Assembly (NCBI GenBank): GCA_035628915.1
Contig: DASPIW010000021.1
Location: 1 to 64,000 of the forward strand
DNA from: JARBUG01 sp035628915
GTDB taxonomy: Bacteria > Bacillota > Sulfobacillia > Symbiobacteriales > Symbiobacteriaceae
DNA: 64,000 bases
Direction: 5' to 3'
Numbering within the stretch: the first letter of the stretch is position 1; each line of letters opens with the position of its first letter. The position numbers and the translations under genes were made by a program. This document shows, in pieces, positions 44,389-53,169 of the stretch. The notes beneath the pieces are model-generated. The model was given only the letters and a program-made list of their open reading frames with translations. It did not search any database and had not been told where the DNA came from.

Positions 44389-45006
44389 GTGAAGAAACAA
44401 AAGAAGACGAACAGGATCCGGCATAGCCCGAGCGCTCTGCCCGTGACCATTCTGGTGGTTGGATTTGTCGGCTTACTTGGGTTCTTCATTTACCGCATCT
44501 ACGCGGACGTCAAGGCCCAGCCGTCCATGGCCAAGGCCGATGAGGCGGGCTGCACGCACTCGGCCGTGAGCGTGCAGATTCCGGGCATGGAGACGGTGGC
44601 GTGCAAGAGCGCCAACCATGTGACGGAAGGCCGCAGGGTGCAGTACGAGTCCGACCCGCCGCTGGCGGGCGAGCACTGGGACAGCTGGATCAGTCCCGGC
44701 TTCTACCGGGCCGACCAGCCCAAGGAGAAACTGGTCCACAGCCTGGAGCACGGTCATGTCGTGATTTACTATGACGAGGAGCGGCTCTCCGCCCGGGAAG
44801 TGGATGGCCTGCGCAAGCTGACCGCCCAGCACACCGGCCAGTGGGACGGCGTGGTCGCCGTCCCGCGCAAGGATCCGACGAACGCCCTGATCCTGACCGC
44901 CTGGGAGCACGCCCTCCCGCTTGCCCAGTGGGACCAGGCCCGCATTGATTCCTTCGTCGATGCGTTCCGGGGGCGGGGGCCGGAGAATCCGGTCCGCCCG
45001 CTTTAG
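44389..45006 (+). CDS. DUF3105 protein, membrane-anchored
   Basis: The 205-residue protein has a basic N-terminus, one membrane helix (about 18-40), a cysteine pair (CTHSAV and ACKSANHV), and the DUF3105 core DPPLAGEHWDSWISPGFY and HSLEHGHVVIYYDE. Family function is unknown; the HxxHG-type His cluster may bind metal. It begins 30 bp after the exporter gene and probably shares its transcript. GTG start after GGGGAG. Confidence 0.88.
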   Translation: MKKQKKTNRIRHSPSALPVTILVVGFVGLLGFFIYRIYADVKAQPSMAKADEAGCTHSAVSVQIPGMETVACKSANHVTEGRRVQYESDPPLAGEHWDSWISPGFYRADQPKEKLVHSLEHGHVVIYYDEERLSAREVDGLRKLTAQHTGQWDGVVAVPRKDPTNALILTAWEHALPLAQWDQARIDSFVDAFRGRGPENPVRPL

Positions 45007-45163
45007 GGTCGCTTGCGACTGCGGGAGCCCTACGCAGAGGTTTGCGGAGCTGGCGTGGGCCATCACACGGTAGACGATCAATATTGCAGGGCATAACAAG
45101 GGATTCGCGGGAGAATCACGGAATACTTTGGCCATCAAAGAACTCCGCCTTGGGGTGGTCGCC

Positions 45164-47587
45164 GTGTCCTATCCGCTGCTGACGACGAAGCTATATCTGC
45201 CCGCGGCCCGGCCCAATACCGTGCAGCGCCGCCGCCTCACGGAGCGGCTCGGGGCCGGCCTGCAGCGACCCCTGACGCTAGTCTCGGCACCGGCCGGGTT
45301 TGGCAAGACCACCCTGCTGAGCGACTGGCGGGCCACCCCGGACGGATCGGTGCGTTCCGTGGCCTGGCTTTCGCTCGACCAGGGCGACAACGACCCCGCC
45401 CGGTTCTGGGCTTACGTGCTGGCGGCCCTGCGCACCCTGCCCGCGCTGGCCGCACTGCCCGCCGAGCTTGACGCCGGCGCCCCGCCCGATCTCTGTCTGG
45501 CACCGCTGATCAACGGGCTGGAAGGGGCGGCATCGGACAGCGTGTTGGTGCTGGACGACTATCATGCCATCGAAGCGCCGGCCATTCACGCCGCCGTCAG
45601 CTTCCTGGTCGAGCACATGCCCGCGGCCTTGCGGCTGGTGGTGCTCACACGCTCCGATCCACCCTGGCCCATGGCGCGCCTGCGGGCCCACGGGCATCTG
45701 TCAGAGATTCGGGCCGCCGACCTCCGCTTTACGCCCGACGAAGTAACCGAGTACTTCACCCGCACGGCGGGCCTGGATCTTTCCGCCACCGACATTTCGA
45801 TGGTTGAACAGCGGGCCGAAGGCTGGGCCGCCGCCCTGCAGATGGTCGCGCTCTCTCTGGACGGCCACCCGGACCCGGGCGGTTTTATCGCCGCGTTCTC
45901 GGGCGAAAACCGGTACATCACCGACTATCTGACCGAAGAAGTTCTGGCGCGCCAGCCCGAGCCCCTGCGCCGGTTCCTGCTCCAAGCGTCGATTCTGGAG
46001 CGGCTGAGCGCACCGCTGTGCAGCGCAGTGACGGTGAGTCCGGACAGCCGGGCGTTGCTGGAGCAGATTGACCGGGCGAACCTTTTCCTCGTGCCCCTTG
46101 ATCCGGCCCGGCAGTGGTTTCGCTTCCACCATCTGTTCGGCGATCTGCTCCGCGCCTATTTACAGCAGACCGAACCCGGCCTCGTACCGGTGCTCCATGG
46201 CCGCGCCGCGGCCTGGCTTGCGGAAAACGGCCTCTTCCTGGAGGCCGCCCGGCACAGCCTGGCTGCCCGCGACTATCACCTGACGGTGCAGCTGATCGAG
46301 CAGCACTCCGGCGGCTGGTGGGCGATGGCCAATCCCGCTTTCGGCGAGCTGCTCATGAAGATTCCGCCGGAAGTGACCCAGCGCTCGCCGCTGCTCTGCA
46401 CCTACCTGGCCTGGATTACCTGCCTGACGGGCGATTTGGAGCAGACCGCCGAGTTAGTCGACGCCGTCGAACGCCATCCGCAACTGCCCGACGATATCCG
46501 GAGCTTCCTGGCTCTCATGCGGACATTTCTGGCCGAGTACTCCGGGCAGACTTACAAGCTCACCGAGCCTGTCCTTCGGGCGCCCGAGTACATCTCCGAA
46601 AAAGGCGGCGCCGATCTGCGCACCACCGCCGACCTCGCGCTGGCCTGGCTCCTGTACATGAACGGGCAGTTCGACCGGGCCGCCGCCCTGATGGTGCAGG
46701 CGACCGAGCGGGACATGAAGCGGCGGACGACGCTCGCCATCCCCATCGCCACCCCGATGCTGGCCGAGATCCGGCTGGCGGAAGGACGGGTCGCGGAAGC
46801 GGTCGCACTGTGCCGCCGCTGCCTGTCCATCATCAGAGAATGGGGGGAAGCCCGGTTCTCCCTGTGGGGCAATGTCAGCGCCAAACTCGCCGAAGGGCTG
46901 TGTGCGCAGGGCGACCTGGAGGAGGCAGAGGAGCAGGCCCGGGAAGGACTCCGGGTCAACCAGGCATACGACGTCCACCACGCGGTCGCCGCGGCTCTGC
47001 ACTCCCTGGCCCGCGTCCGCCTTGCCCGGGGCGATGCGGGTGAAGCGCTGGAACTGCTGGCCCAGTCCGAGGCAGCGACCCGCGGCCGGACCCTTTCGCC
47101 TGATCTGGTGAGCGAGCGCACGGCCCTGCAGGTGCAGGCCTGGCTGGCGGCCGGAGACCTCGATGTCGCCGTTCGCTGGGCGCGGGAGAGCGGGCTGGGC
47201 GTCAATGATCCCCTGAGCTTTCGCCAGGAGCTGAAGCATATTGCACTGGCCCGTGTCCTCCTGGCCACCGGGCGGGAGGGGGAGGCACAATCGCTGCTCT
47301 CCCGCCTGGAGCGGGCGGCCGAGGCCGGCGGCAGGGCGGGGCGGGCGGCCGAAATCCGGCGGCTGATTCAGCAGGCGAAGGCCGCACGTACGGAGCTGCT
47401 GAGCGAGCGGGAGCTGGAGATTCTGCGGCTCATCGCCGATGGCCGGTCCAATCAGGAGATCGCCGCGGCGCTGATCGTGGCCGTCGGCACGGTGAAGACC
47501 CACGTCCACAATCTGTTTCAGAAGCTGGAGGCGGAGAGCCGGACCCAGGCGGTGGCCAGAGCCCGCGAACTGCACCTGCTGAAATAG
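45164..47587 (+). CDS. Large ATP-binding LuxR-family (MalT/LAL) regulator
   Basis: The about 807-residue protein has an N-terminal STAND-type ATPase (APAGFGKTTLL P-loop; VLVLDDYH Walker B; RFHHLFGDLLRAYL family motif), a long helical TPR-like middle (about 330-730) and a C-terminal LuxR HTH (about 745-805, LSERELEILRLIADGRSNQEIAAALIVAVGTVKTHVHNL). Such proteins bind ATP and an effector, then oligomerise to activate transcription. GTG 45164 with GGGGTGG upstream is preferred over TTG 45128. Confidence 0.92.
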   Translation: MSYPLLTTKLYLPAARPNTVQRRRLTERLGAGLQRPLTLVSAPAGFGKTTLLSDWRATPDGSVRSVAWLSLDQGDNDPARFWAYVLAALRTLPALAALPAELDAGAPPDLCLAPLINGLEGAASDSVLVLDDYHAIEAPAIHAAVSFLVEHMPAALRLVVLTRSDPPWPMARLRAHGHLSEIRAADLRFTPDEVTEYFTRTAGLDLSATDISMVEQRAEGWAAALQMVALSLDGHPDPGGFIAAFSGENRYITDYLTEEVLARQPEPLRRFLLQASILERLSAPLCSAVTVSPDSRALLEQIDRANLFLVPLDPARQWFRFHHLFGDLLRAYLQQTEPGLVPVLHGRAAAWLAENGLFLEAARHSLAARDYHLTVQLIEQHSGGWWAMANPAFGELLMKIPPEVTQRSPLLCTYLAWITCLTGDLEQTAELVDAVERHPQLPDDIRSFLALMRTFLAEYSGQTYKLTEPVLRAPEYISEKGGADLRTTADLALAWLLYMNGQFDRAAALMVQATERDMKRRTTLAIPIATPMLAEIRLAEGRVAEAVALCRRCLSIIREWGEARFSLWGNVSAKLAEGLCAQGDLEEAEEQAREGLRVNQAYDVHHAVAAALHSLARVRLARGDAGEALELLAQSEAATRGRTLSPDLVSERTALQVQAWLAAGDLDVAVRWARESGLGVNDPLSFRQELKHIALARVLLATGREGEAQSLLSRLERAAEAGGRAGRAAEIRRLIQQAKAARTELLSERELEILRLIADGRSNQEIAAALIVAVGTVKTHVHNLFQKLEAESRTQAVARARELHLLK

Positions 47588-47617
47588 ATGCCGGATTCTA
47601 TCCTTCGATAGATGGTA

Positions 47618-47668
47618 AGCCTCCCCGGTTTAGCCCCAGAATGGGGTTGGATCAGGGAGGCTCCTTTC
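47618..47668 (+). terminator. Terminator after the LuxR gene
   Basis: AGCCTCCC (47618-47625) pairs with GGGAGGCT (47655-47662) around an inner CCCC/GGGG hairpin, followed by CCTTTC. Confidence 0.7.
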
Positions 47669-47703
47669 ATGTGGGGCCAATCAGAATGATGGAGGTTTTC
47701 GAC

Positions 47704-48213
47704 ATGGCTGCATTGGCGCATCTCGGGGTAGGTCTGGCGGCCAAGCAGGTTGCCCCTACCGTGCCCGCTGGAATTCTGGTGGCCGGCGCCTACGCGATCG
47801 ATATCGTGTGGGGCGGCTTCTTCCTCGCCGGCATCGAGAAGTTTCCCGCACCCGGCATCGATTCCACGGCCCCCTGGTCGCACGGTCTGTTCATGTCCGT
47901 GGTCTGGTCAGCGCTGGCGGCGGGCATTGCCGCCCTGGTCACCCGTAACCGCCGTACGGCACTGGTGATTGGGCTGCTGGTCTTCAGCCACTGGGTGATC
48001 GACTTTATCGCCAAGCCGATGACGTTCTCGATGCCCTACGACAAGGGGGTGCCGCTGCTCTTCCGAGGCTCGCCCACCATTGGGCTTGGACTGTGGCGCT
48101 ACCAGTTGGGCGAGTACATCGGCGAGTATGGGACGCTTGCCTTCGGTGCGGTGATGTACATCCTGACCTTGATCAAGTTGAAGAAAGCGAAAGCGCAGCC
48201 CGCCATGAACTGA
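47704..48213 (+). CDS. Integral membrane protein of unknown function
   Basis: The 169-residue protein has about four membrane helices with His and Asp residues at their ends (LAHLGVGLAAKQ, GAYAIDIVWGGFF, PWSHGLFMSVVW, FSHWVIDFIAKP). The pattern resembles membrane-bound metal-dependent hydrolases of the YdjM/DUF457 group, without proof. ATG after GGAGG. Confidence 0.75.
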   Translation: MAALAHLGVGLAAKQVAPTVPAGILVAGAYAIDIVWGGFFLAGIEKFPAPGIDSTAPWSHGLFMSVVWSALAAGIAALVTRNRRTALVIGLLVFSHWVIDFIAKPMTFSMPYDKGVPLLFRGSPTIGLGLWRYQLGEYIGEYGTLAFGAVMYILTLIKLKKAKAQPAMN

Positions 48214-48255
48214 TTCGATCGGTGGTCTGTTATTGCAGGCGGATAGGGAACATGA

Positions 48256-48286
48256 CCAGGGCGCCCCCGGGGGCGCCCTGGTTCTT
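48256..48286 (+). terminator. Rho-independent terminator
   Basis: CCAGGGCGCCC and GGGCGCCCTGG form a perfect stem (48256-48281), followed by TTCTT. Confidence 0.8.
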
Positions 48287-48525
48287 GACCAAATCTTCGT
48301 CTTCTTCTCTAGGAGCGATTCCCGATGCGCCCACACCTAAAGGATCTTGATGACAAAAAGGGAAAGACCTCCTTCCCGGCATTCCCGTGTGCAACTATTG
48401 GTTACAAAATAGGCCGATTCTGCGTACGTGGCGTCGGGCTTTTTGTGTACCATAAAGGACAGCAGGATGAAGAGACAGAAGTGTAACAGTCGGGAACTGG
48501 AACAACGAGCAGGGAGGACCACTTC
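48287..48525 (+). other. Intergenic leader before the acyltransferase-racemase operon
   Basis: No gene is seen. A weak terminator-like stem (CCGAT near 48412 with TCGG near 48438) is followed by TTTTT at 48440-48444. This could be an attenuator or chance. No convincing promoter was found. Confidence 0.3.
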
Positions 48526-49260
48526 TTGGCCGACATTTTGATCAAGTCCTTACACACTGCCGCAGAGATGGCCGAGTGCCAGTCTGTTCAGATGGCCACC
48601 TGGGCCATGCCGGACGCCGCTGAGAGCGTCCCCGTCCACCAACTGCTGACGGCGGCCAAATACGGCGGGCTGGTGCTGGGCGCCTACGATGGCGACCGGC
48701 TGGTCGGTTTGAGCTATTCGTTTGTGGGGCTGCATGAGGCCCGTCCCGTCTGGTGTTCACACATGTTGGCCGTCCTGCCCGAGTACCGCGGCAAGGGCAT
48801 CGGTCTGCAGCTCAAGCTGGAGCAGCGCCGCCATGCCCTGGAGCGGGGCATAACGAGCATTCACTGGACCTTCGACCCGCTGGAACTGGTTAACGGGACG
48901 TTGAACATCCGCCGGCTGGGGGGACTCTCCCGCACGTACGTGCGGGACCTGTACGGCAGCATGCAGGACGGTCTGAACGCCGGACTCCCCTCCGACCGGC
49001 TGCTGGTGGAGTGGGAGGTCGACTCGGAGCGGGTCCGTCGTGCCCTGGAAGACGAGGCGGCGCCCATACCGGACACCGAGGAGATCGCGATTCCCGCCCA
49101 CCCGAAATTCCAGGAGATCAGGGGGACCGACCCGGCTGAGGCGCTGCGCCTGCGCCTGGGCGTACGGGCCGCGTTCGAGGCGGCATTTGCTGCCGGCTAT
49201 GTGCTGACCGGCGTTGAGGGCTATCAGTACATTTTGACCCGCGAGGAGGGCCCCCGGTGA
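48526..49260 (+). CDS. GNAT-like acyltransferase paired with the racemase
   Basis: The 244-residue protein has a GNAT fold with the acyl-CoA loop LAVLPEYRGKGIGLQLK and belongs to the predicted acyltransferase group (COG3375-like) often found next to o-succinylbenzoate synthase/N-acylamino acid racemase genes. In Geobacillus such an enzyme succinylates D-amino acids. Its stop overlaps the racemase start (GTGA). TTG start after GGGAGG. Confidence 0.88.
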   Translation: MADILIKSLHTAAEMAECQSVQMATWAMPDAAESVPVHQLLTAAKYGGLVLGAYDGDRLVGLSYSFVGLHEARPVWCSHMLAVLPEYRGKGIGLQLKLEQRRHALERGITSIHWTFDPLELVNGTLNIRRLGGLSRTYVRDLYGSMQDGLNAGLPSDRLLVEWEVDSERVRRALEDEAAPIPDTEEIAIPAHPKFQEIRGTDPAEALRLRLGVRAAFEAAFAAGYVLTGVEGYQYILTREEGPR

Positions 49261-50366
49261 AGATCGAGCAGGTTTCGCTTCATGTCCTGCAGATGCCGCT
49301 GAAGCAGCCGTTTACCACCAGCTTCGGCACCGAGACAGTCCGTGAGCTGATCCTCGTCAGCCTGACCGCCGGCGGCGTGACCGGCTGGGGCGAAGTCGTC
49401 ACCATGGCAGACCCGCTCTACAACTATGAAACCACCAAAACCGCCTGGCACATCCTTGAGGATTTCCTCGTGCCGCTCGCCCTGGGTAAATCGTACGATC
49501 ATCCGGATGATCTGGCGGCGGTCTGGGACCATTACCGGGGCCACTACATGGCCAAGGCGGGACTCAACCTCGCCTTCTGGGATGCCTGGGCACGGGCGAA
49601 GAGCATCTCGCTGGCCCGCGCCCTGGGCGGAAACAAGGACCGCATCGGCGTCGGCGTCAGCGTCGGCATTCAGGATTCGATCGCAGGGACGCTGAAGCTG
49701 GTGGAGTCCTTCCTCGTGCAGGGTTACCAGCGCATCAAAATCAAGATCCGCCCCGGCTGGGATGAGCAGCTGCTGCGCGCCCTGCGCCACGAGTTCGGGC
49801 CGATCCCCATGATGGCCGATGCCAATTCGGCCTACAGCCTGGCGGATACGCCGCTCTTCGAGCGCATGGACGATCTCGGGCTGATGATGATCGAGCAGCC
49901 CCTGGCGGAAGATGACATCATCGATCATGCCCGCCTGCAGGCCCGGCTGCAGACGCCAATCTGCCTGGACGAATCGATCCTGACGCCCGACGACGCCCGC
50001 AAGGCCCTGGAGATCGGGGCGTGCCGCATCATCAACGTGAAAGTGGGGCGGATCGGCGGACACAGCCCCATGCGCCGCCTGCACGACATTTGCACGAGAC
50101 GGGGGATTCCGCTGTGGTGCGGCGGTATGCTAGAGTCTGGTGTAGGCCGGGCACATAATATCGCACTGACGACACTTACTGGTTATACGCTCCCCGGCGA
50201 TACGTCGGCCTCAGACCGGTACTATTTGGAGGATATCGTGGAGCCGGCGGCAAGGCTGCTGCCCGGCGGCTTCCTGGAAGTGCCGGCGGGCCCCGGCATC
50301 GGTGTGACGGTGCTGCCTGATCGCGTGGCCAAGTTCACGGTCCAGTCCCGTACCTACAACATCTAG
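49257..50366 (+). CDS. menC: o-Succinylbenzoate synthase / N-acylamino acid racemase (enolase superfamily)
   Basis: The 369-residue protein has the complete MLE-subgroup active site: K161-x-K163 in IKIKIRPGWD, metal ligands D188 (ADANSAY), E213 (IEQP) and D238 (CLDES), and K262 in NVKVGRIGG. These enzymes make o-succinylbenzoate for menaquinone or racemise N-succinylamino acids. With the coupled acyltransferase and no other menaquinone gene nearby, the racemase role in turning D- into L-amino acids seems more likely; sequence alone cannot separate them. Confidence 0.92.
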   Translation: MKIEQVSLHVLQMPLKQPFTTSFGTETVRELILVSLTAGGVTGWGEVVTMADPLYNYETTKTAWHILEDFLVPLALGKSYDHPDDLAAVWDHYRGHYMAKAGLNLAFWDAWARAKSISLARALGGNKDRIGVGVSVGIQDSIAGTLKLVESFLVQGYQRIKIKIRPGWDEQLLRALRHEFGPIPMMADANSAYSLADTPLFERMDDLGLMMIEQPLAEDDIIDHARLQARLQTPICLDESILTPDDARKALEIGACRIINVKVGRIGGHSPMRRLHDICTRRGIPLWCGGMLESGVGRAHNIALTTLTGYTLPGDTSASDRYYLEDIVEPAARLLPGGFLEVPAGPGIGVTVLPDRVAKFTVQSRTYNI

Positions 50367-50386
50367 CAAATGGAGGGTCGGGGCGA

Positions 50387-51079
50387 GTGCTTCGCTCTTT
50401 CTTCAAACTCCTCAGCCTCCTCCCGCAGGGCGCCCGCCGGACGGCCGTGCGCCGGTTCATCGATCTGGTCTGGTCGGCCTACATTGATCAGGAAGTCTCC
50501 GGGGTCGAAAACATTCCGGACGGTCCGTGCCTCTACATCTGCAACCATCTGTCCAACGCCGACGGCGTTACGCTCCATCGGGTGCTGCGGCCCCGGGAGG
50601 TCTTTTTCCTGGCCGGCGTCAAACTTGCAGGCACCACCATGACCCGGGTCGTCATGGAAGCGCTCGATACGATTCCCATCCGCCCGGATTCGCCGGATGT
50701 GGAGGCGTTGAAGCGGTCGGTGGAGATGTTGAAGGCCGGCAAGTCGGTCCTGATCTTCCCTGAGGGCACCCGCAGCCGGACGGGCGCGCTCCTGCGCGGC
50801 AAGCGGGGCGCCGGGCTGATCGCTCGCCGGGCGGGGGTGCCCATCGTCCCGGTGGCGCTGACCGGCACCGAGAAGTTCCTGCCCATTGACGAGGCGAACA
50901 TGGGCGGCGAGAAGCCCCGGCATGCCAAAGTAACCGTTCGCGTCGGGAAGCCGTTCCGCGTGTCAGATCTGGATCTGGTGGCGGCGGAGGGCGAAGATGA
51001 GCGTCAGGTGCTGGTTGACGCCATGATGATGCGCATTGCCGAGCTATTACCACCGGAGTATCGGGGCGAGTATAGGTGA
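50387..51079 (+). CDS. plsC: 1-Acyl-sn-glycerol-3-phosphate acyltransferase-like
   Basis: The 230-residue protein has the acyltransferase motifs NHLSNADG (NHx4D), FPEGTRSRTG, and VPIVPVALTGTEKF. It transfers an acyl chain to lysophosphatidate in phospholipid synthesis, as a membrane-associated enzyme. GTG start 20 bp after the racemase, probably same transcript; the neighbour relationship to amino acid metabolism is not obvious. Confidence 0.88.
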   Translation: MLRSFFKLLSLLPQGARRTAVRRFIDLVWSAYIDQEVSGVENIPDGPCLYICNHLSNADGVTLHRVLRPREVFFLAGVKLAGTTMTRVVMEALDTIPIRPDSPDVEALKRSVEMLKAGKSVLIFPEGTRSRTGALLRGKRGAGLIARRAGVPIVPVALTGTEKFLPIDEANMGGEKPRHAKVTVRVGKPFRVSDLDLVAAEGEDERQVLVDAMMMRIAELLPPEYRGEYR

Positions 51080-51094
51080 GTATCGGGACAGCTT

Positions 51095-51246
51095 TTTACA
51101 CAGATTACACAGATTTCGGGATTACACAGATTCATGATGAAGTTCAACAATGGACTTCAAGCATCTGCGAAAGCGTAGATGAAACGAGCCTGGACAATTC
51201 CGGTTGATAATCTGTGTAATCCAATAACCTGTGTAATCTGTGTAAA
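51095..51246. repeat. Palindromic repeat with 38-nt arms
   Basis: The left arm (51095-51132) and right arm (51209-51246) are complementary over about 32 of 38 positions; both ends carry ACACAGATTACACAG-type units. The 76-nt centre folds into two smaller hairpins (GAAGT/ACTTC and CATCTGCG/CGTAGATG with one mismatch). It separates plsC from the P1 peptidase gene, whose ribosome site starts after it. Confidence 0.85.
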
Positions 51247-51269
51247 TATGAATTTGGAGGCGTACCTAC

Positions 51270-52226
51270 ATGACCTGGCCGAGCGGCCCTCACAACGACA
51301 TCACCGATGTGGCGGGCATTCTGGTGGGACATGCCCAGGACCTGGACGCCCTGACGGGCGTCACAGCGGTCCTGGCGCCGGCCGGGGCCGTCGTGGGCGT
51401 CGCCGTGGAAGGCTCCGCGCCCGGTACCCGGGAGACCGACCTGTGCCGCCCGGGTAATCTGGTTGAGCAGGCCCACGCTGTCCTGCTCTGCGGGGGCAGC
51501 GCCTTCGGGCTGGCGGCGGCAGACGGGGCGATGCGCCATCTGGCCGCCCGGGGCATAGGGTTCCCGACGAGCGCCGGCGTGGTACCCATCGTGCCTGCTG
51601 CCGTGCTGTACGACCTGGAGATCGGGCGCCCTGACCTGCAGCCCGACGCCGCCATGGGCGCCGCCGCCTGCGCCGCAGCGACCGACGGCCCGGTGGCCCA
51701 GGGCTGTGTGGGCGCCGGTACCGGCTGCACCGCCGGCAAGATTCTCGGCATGGCCAACGCCACCAAGACCGGCATCGGCAGCGCCAGCGTGCTCGCCGGC
51801 GGCGTGACGGTAGGCGCCATCGTGGCCGTCAATCCCCTGGGCGACGTGCGGGAGGAAGGCCGCATCATCGCCGGGGCTCGGCGCCCGGACGGACCGGGCT
51901 TTGCCGACACCACCCGGCTCCTGCTGGGCGGCGCAGGGGCGCCATACGCGGGCGAGAACACCACCATCGGCGTGGTGGCCGTGGGGGCGGCGCTGACCAA
52001 GGAGCAGGCGAACAAGGTGGCGCGCATGGCCCACGACGGGCTCGCACGGACCATCTCACCCATCCACACCATGTACGACGGCGATGCCCTCTTCTGCCTG
52101 GCCACGGGCGGTGAGCCCGCCAATATCAGCCTGGTCGGTACGGCGGCCGCCATCGCCGTGGAACTGGCCGTGCTGCGGGCAGTGCATTCAGCGATTTCGA
52201 TGGGCGGATTGCCCGCCGGGGTGTGA
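51270..52226 (+). CDS. P1-family (S58, DmpA-like) peptidase
   Basis: The 318-residue protein fits the short DmpA/L-aminopeptidase-D-esterase group: DVAGILVGHAQD, LLCGGSAFGLAAADG, NATKTGIGSASV and VTVGAIVAVNPLGDV, which hold the N-terminal-nucleophile region where such proteins self-cleave. They release N-terminal residues from peptides or amides. Exact cleavage site not assigned. TTTGGAGG precedes the ATG. Confidence 0.9.
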   Translation: MTWPSGPHNDITDVAGILVGHAQDLDALTGVTAVLAPAGAVVGVAVEGSAPGTRETDLCRPGNLVEQAHAVLLCGGSAFGLAAADGAMRHLAARGIGFPTSAGVVPIVPAAVLYDLEIGRPDLQPDAAMGAAACAAATDGPVAQGCVGAGTGCTAGKILGMANATKTGIGSASVLAGGVTVGAIVAVNPLGDVREEGRIIAGARRPDGPGFADTTRLLLGGAGAPYAGENTTIGVVAVGAALTKEQANKVARMAHDGLARTISPIHTMYDGDALFCLATGGEPANISLVGTAAAIAVELAVLRAVHSAISMGGLPAGV

Positions 52227-52244
52227 TTTCGGAGCGGATTTTGC

Positions 52245-52317
52245 TATAATGGCAGCGTTCCCCTGTATCCGCTGAGACCTTCCAGAGGAAGGCTGAGACG
52301 AAGAAAGGGTGGGCTAA
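52245..52317 (+). promoter_or_regulatory. panB leader with -10 box and short hairpin
   Basis: TATAAT lies at 52245-52250 without a clear -35 box. CTGAGAC occurs twice around a CCTTCC-AGA-GGAAGG hairpin. The first copy recalls part of a TPP riboswitch, but the rest of that riboswitch is absent. Confidence 0.45.
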
Positions 52318-53169
52318 ATGCCAAAGGAGAAACTGTCTCTACCCGGGTTCCGGGCTGCGAAGCGCGCGGGTCGAAAGCTGACCATGGTGACCTCTTACGA
52401 TTACACCGGTGCCATTTTGGCGGACCGCTCACCGGTGGACGCCCTCCTGGTGGGCGATAGCCTCGGCATGGTGATGCTGGGCTACAGCAGCACCACGGGT
52501 GTGACGATGGACGAGATTCTGCATCATCTGCGGGCCGTGGTCCGGGGGGCGCCTAACACGTTCGTGATTGCGGACATGCCCTTCGGCAGCTACAACGTCA
52601 GCCCCCAGCAGGCTGTCACCAATGCCAACGAAGTGATGAAGGCCGGAGCTGACGCCGTCAAGCTGGAAGGCGGCATTCCGTTCTTCGACACCATCCGGAC
52701 GCTGGTCCGGGCCGGCATCCCCGTCATGGGCCACGTCGGCCTGACGCCCCAGACGGCGGGCGCCCTGGGCGGCTGGAAGGTCCAGGGGCGGGACGCCGAA
52801 GCCGCCCGGCAGATCATCGACGATGCCATGGCCGTCGAGCAGGCGGGCGCTTTCTCCATCGTGCTGGAGATGGTGCCGACGCTGCTGGCGGGGCACATTT
52901 CGCAAAAGCTCAGCATTCCCAGCATCGGCATCGGGGCCGGCAACCAGACGGACGGCCAGGTGCTGGTTTGGCAGGATATGTTCGGCCTGTACGACCGGAT
53001 TGCGCCCCGCTTCGTCAAGCGCTTCGCCGAAGCCGGCCAGGCCATCAGCGAAGGTCTGGTGGCGTACTGCGCCGAAGTGGTTGCGGGCACTTTCCCCGCT
53101 CCCGAGCATTCGTTCAAAATGAAGCCGGAAGAACTGCTTTCAGCCACGGCTGAGCCCGTACGGACATGA
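52318..53169 (+). CDS. panB: 3-Methyl-2-oxobutanoate hydroxymethyltransferase
   Basis: The 283-residue protein matches PanB over its full length: VTSYDYTGAILAD, LLVGDSLGMVMLGY, VIADMPFGSY, KLEGG, and GHVGLTPQ. The Mg-dependent TIM-barrel enzyme makes ketopantoate for pantothenate and CoA. panE starts 4 bases before its stop (ATGA overlap), so ketopantoate is passed to a neighbouring reductase. panC and panD are not in the window. Confidence 0.97.
   Translation: MPKEKLSLPGFRAAKRAGRKLTMVTSYDYTGAILADRSPVDALLVGDSLGMVMLGYSSTTGVTMDEILHHLRAVVRGAPNTFVIADMPFGSYNVSPQQAVTNANEVMKAGADAVKLEGGIPFFDTIRTLVRAGIPVMGHVGLTPQTAGALGGWKVQGRDAEAARQIIDDAMAVEQAGAFSIVLEMVPTLLAGHISQKLSIPSIGIGAGNQTDGQVLVWQDMFGLYDRIAPRFVKRFAEAGQAISEGLVAYCAEVVAGTFPAPEHSFKMKPEELLSATAEPVRT

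Noticed and set aside
52262..52300. TPP riboswitch before panB
   Set aside because: Only CTGAGA-like pieces are present; the conserved second half is missing.
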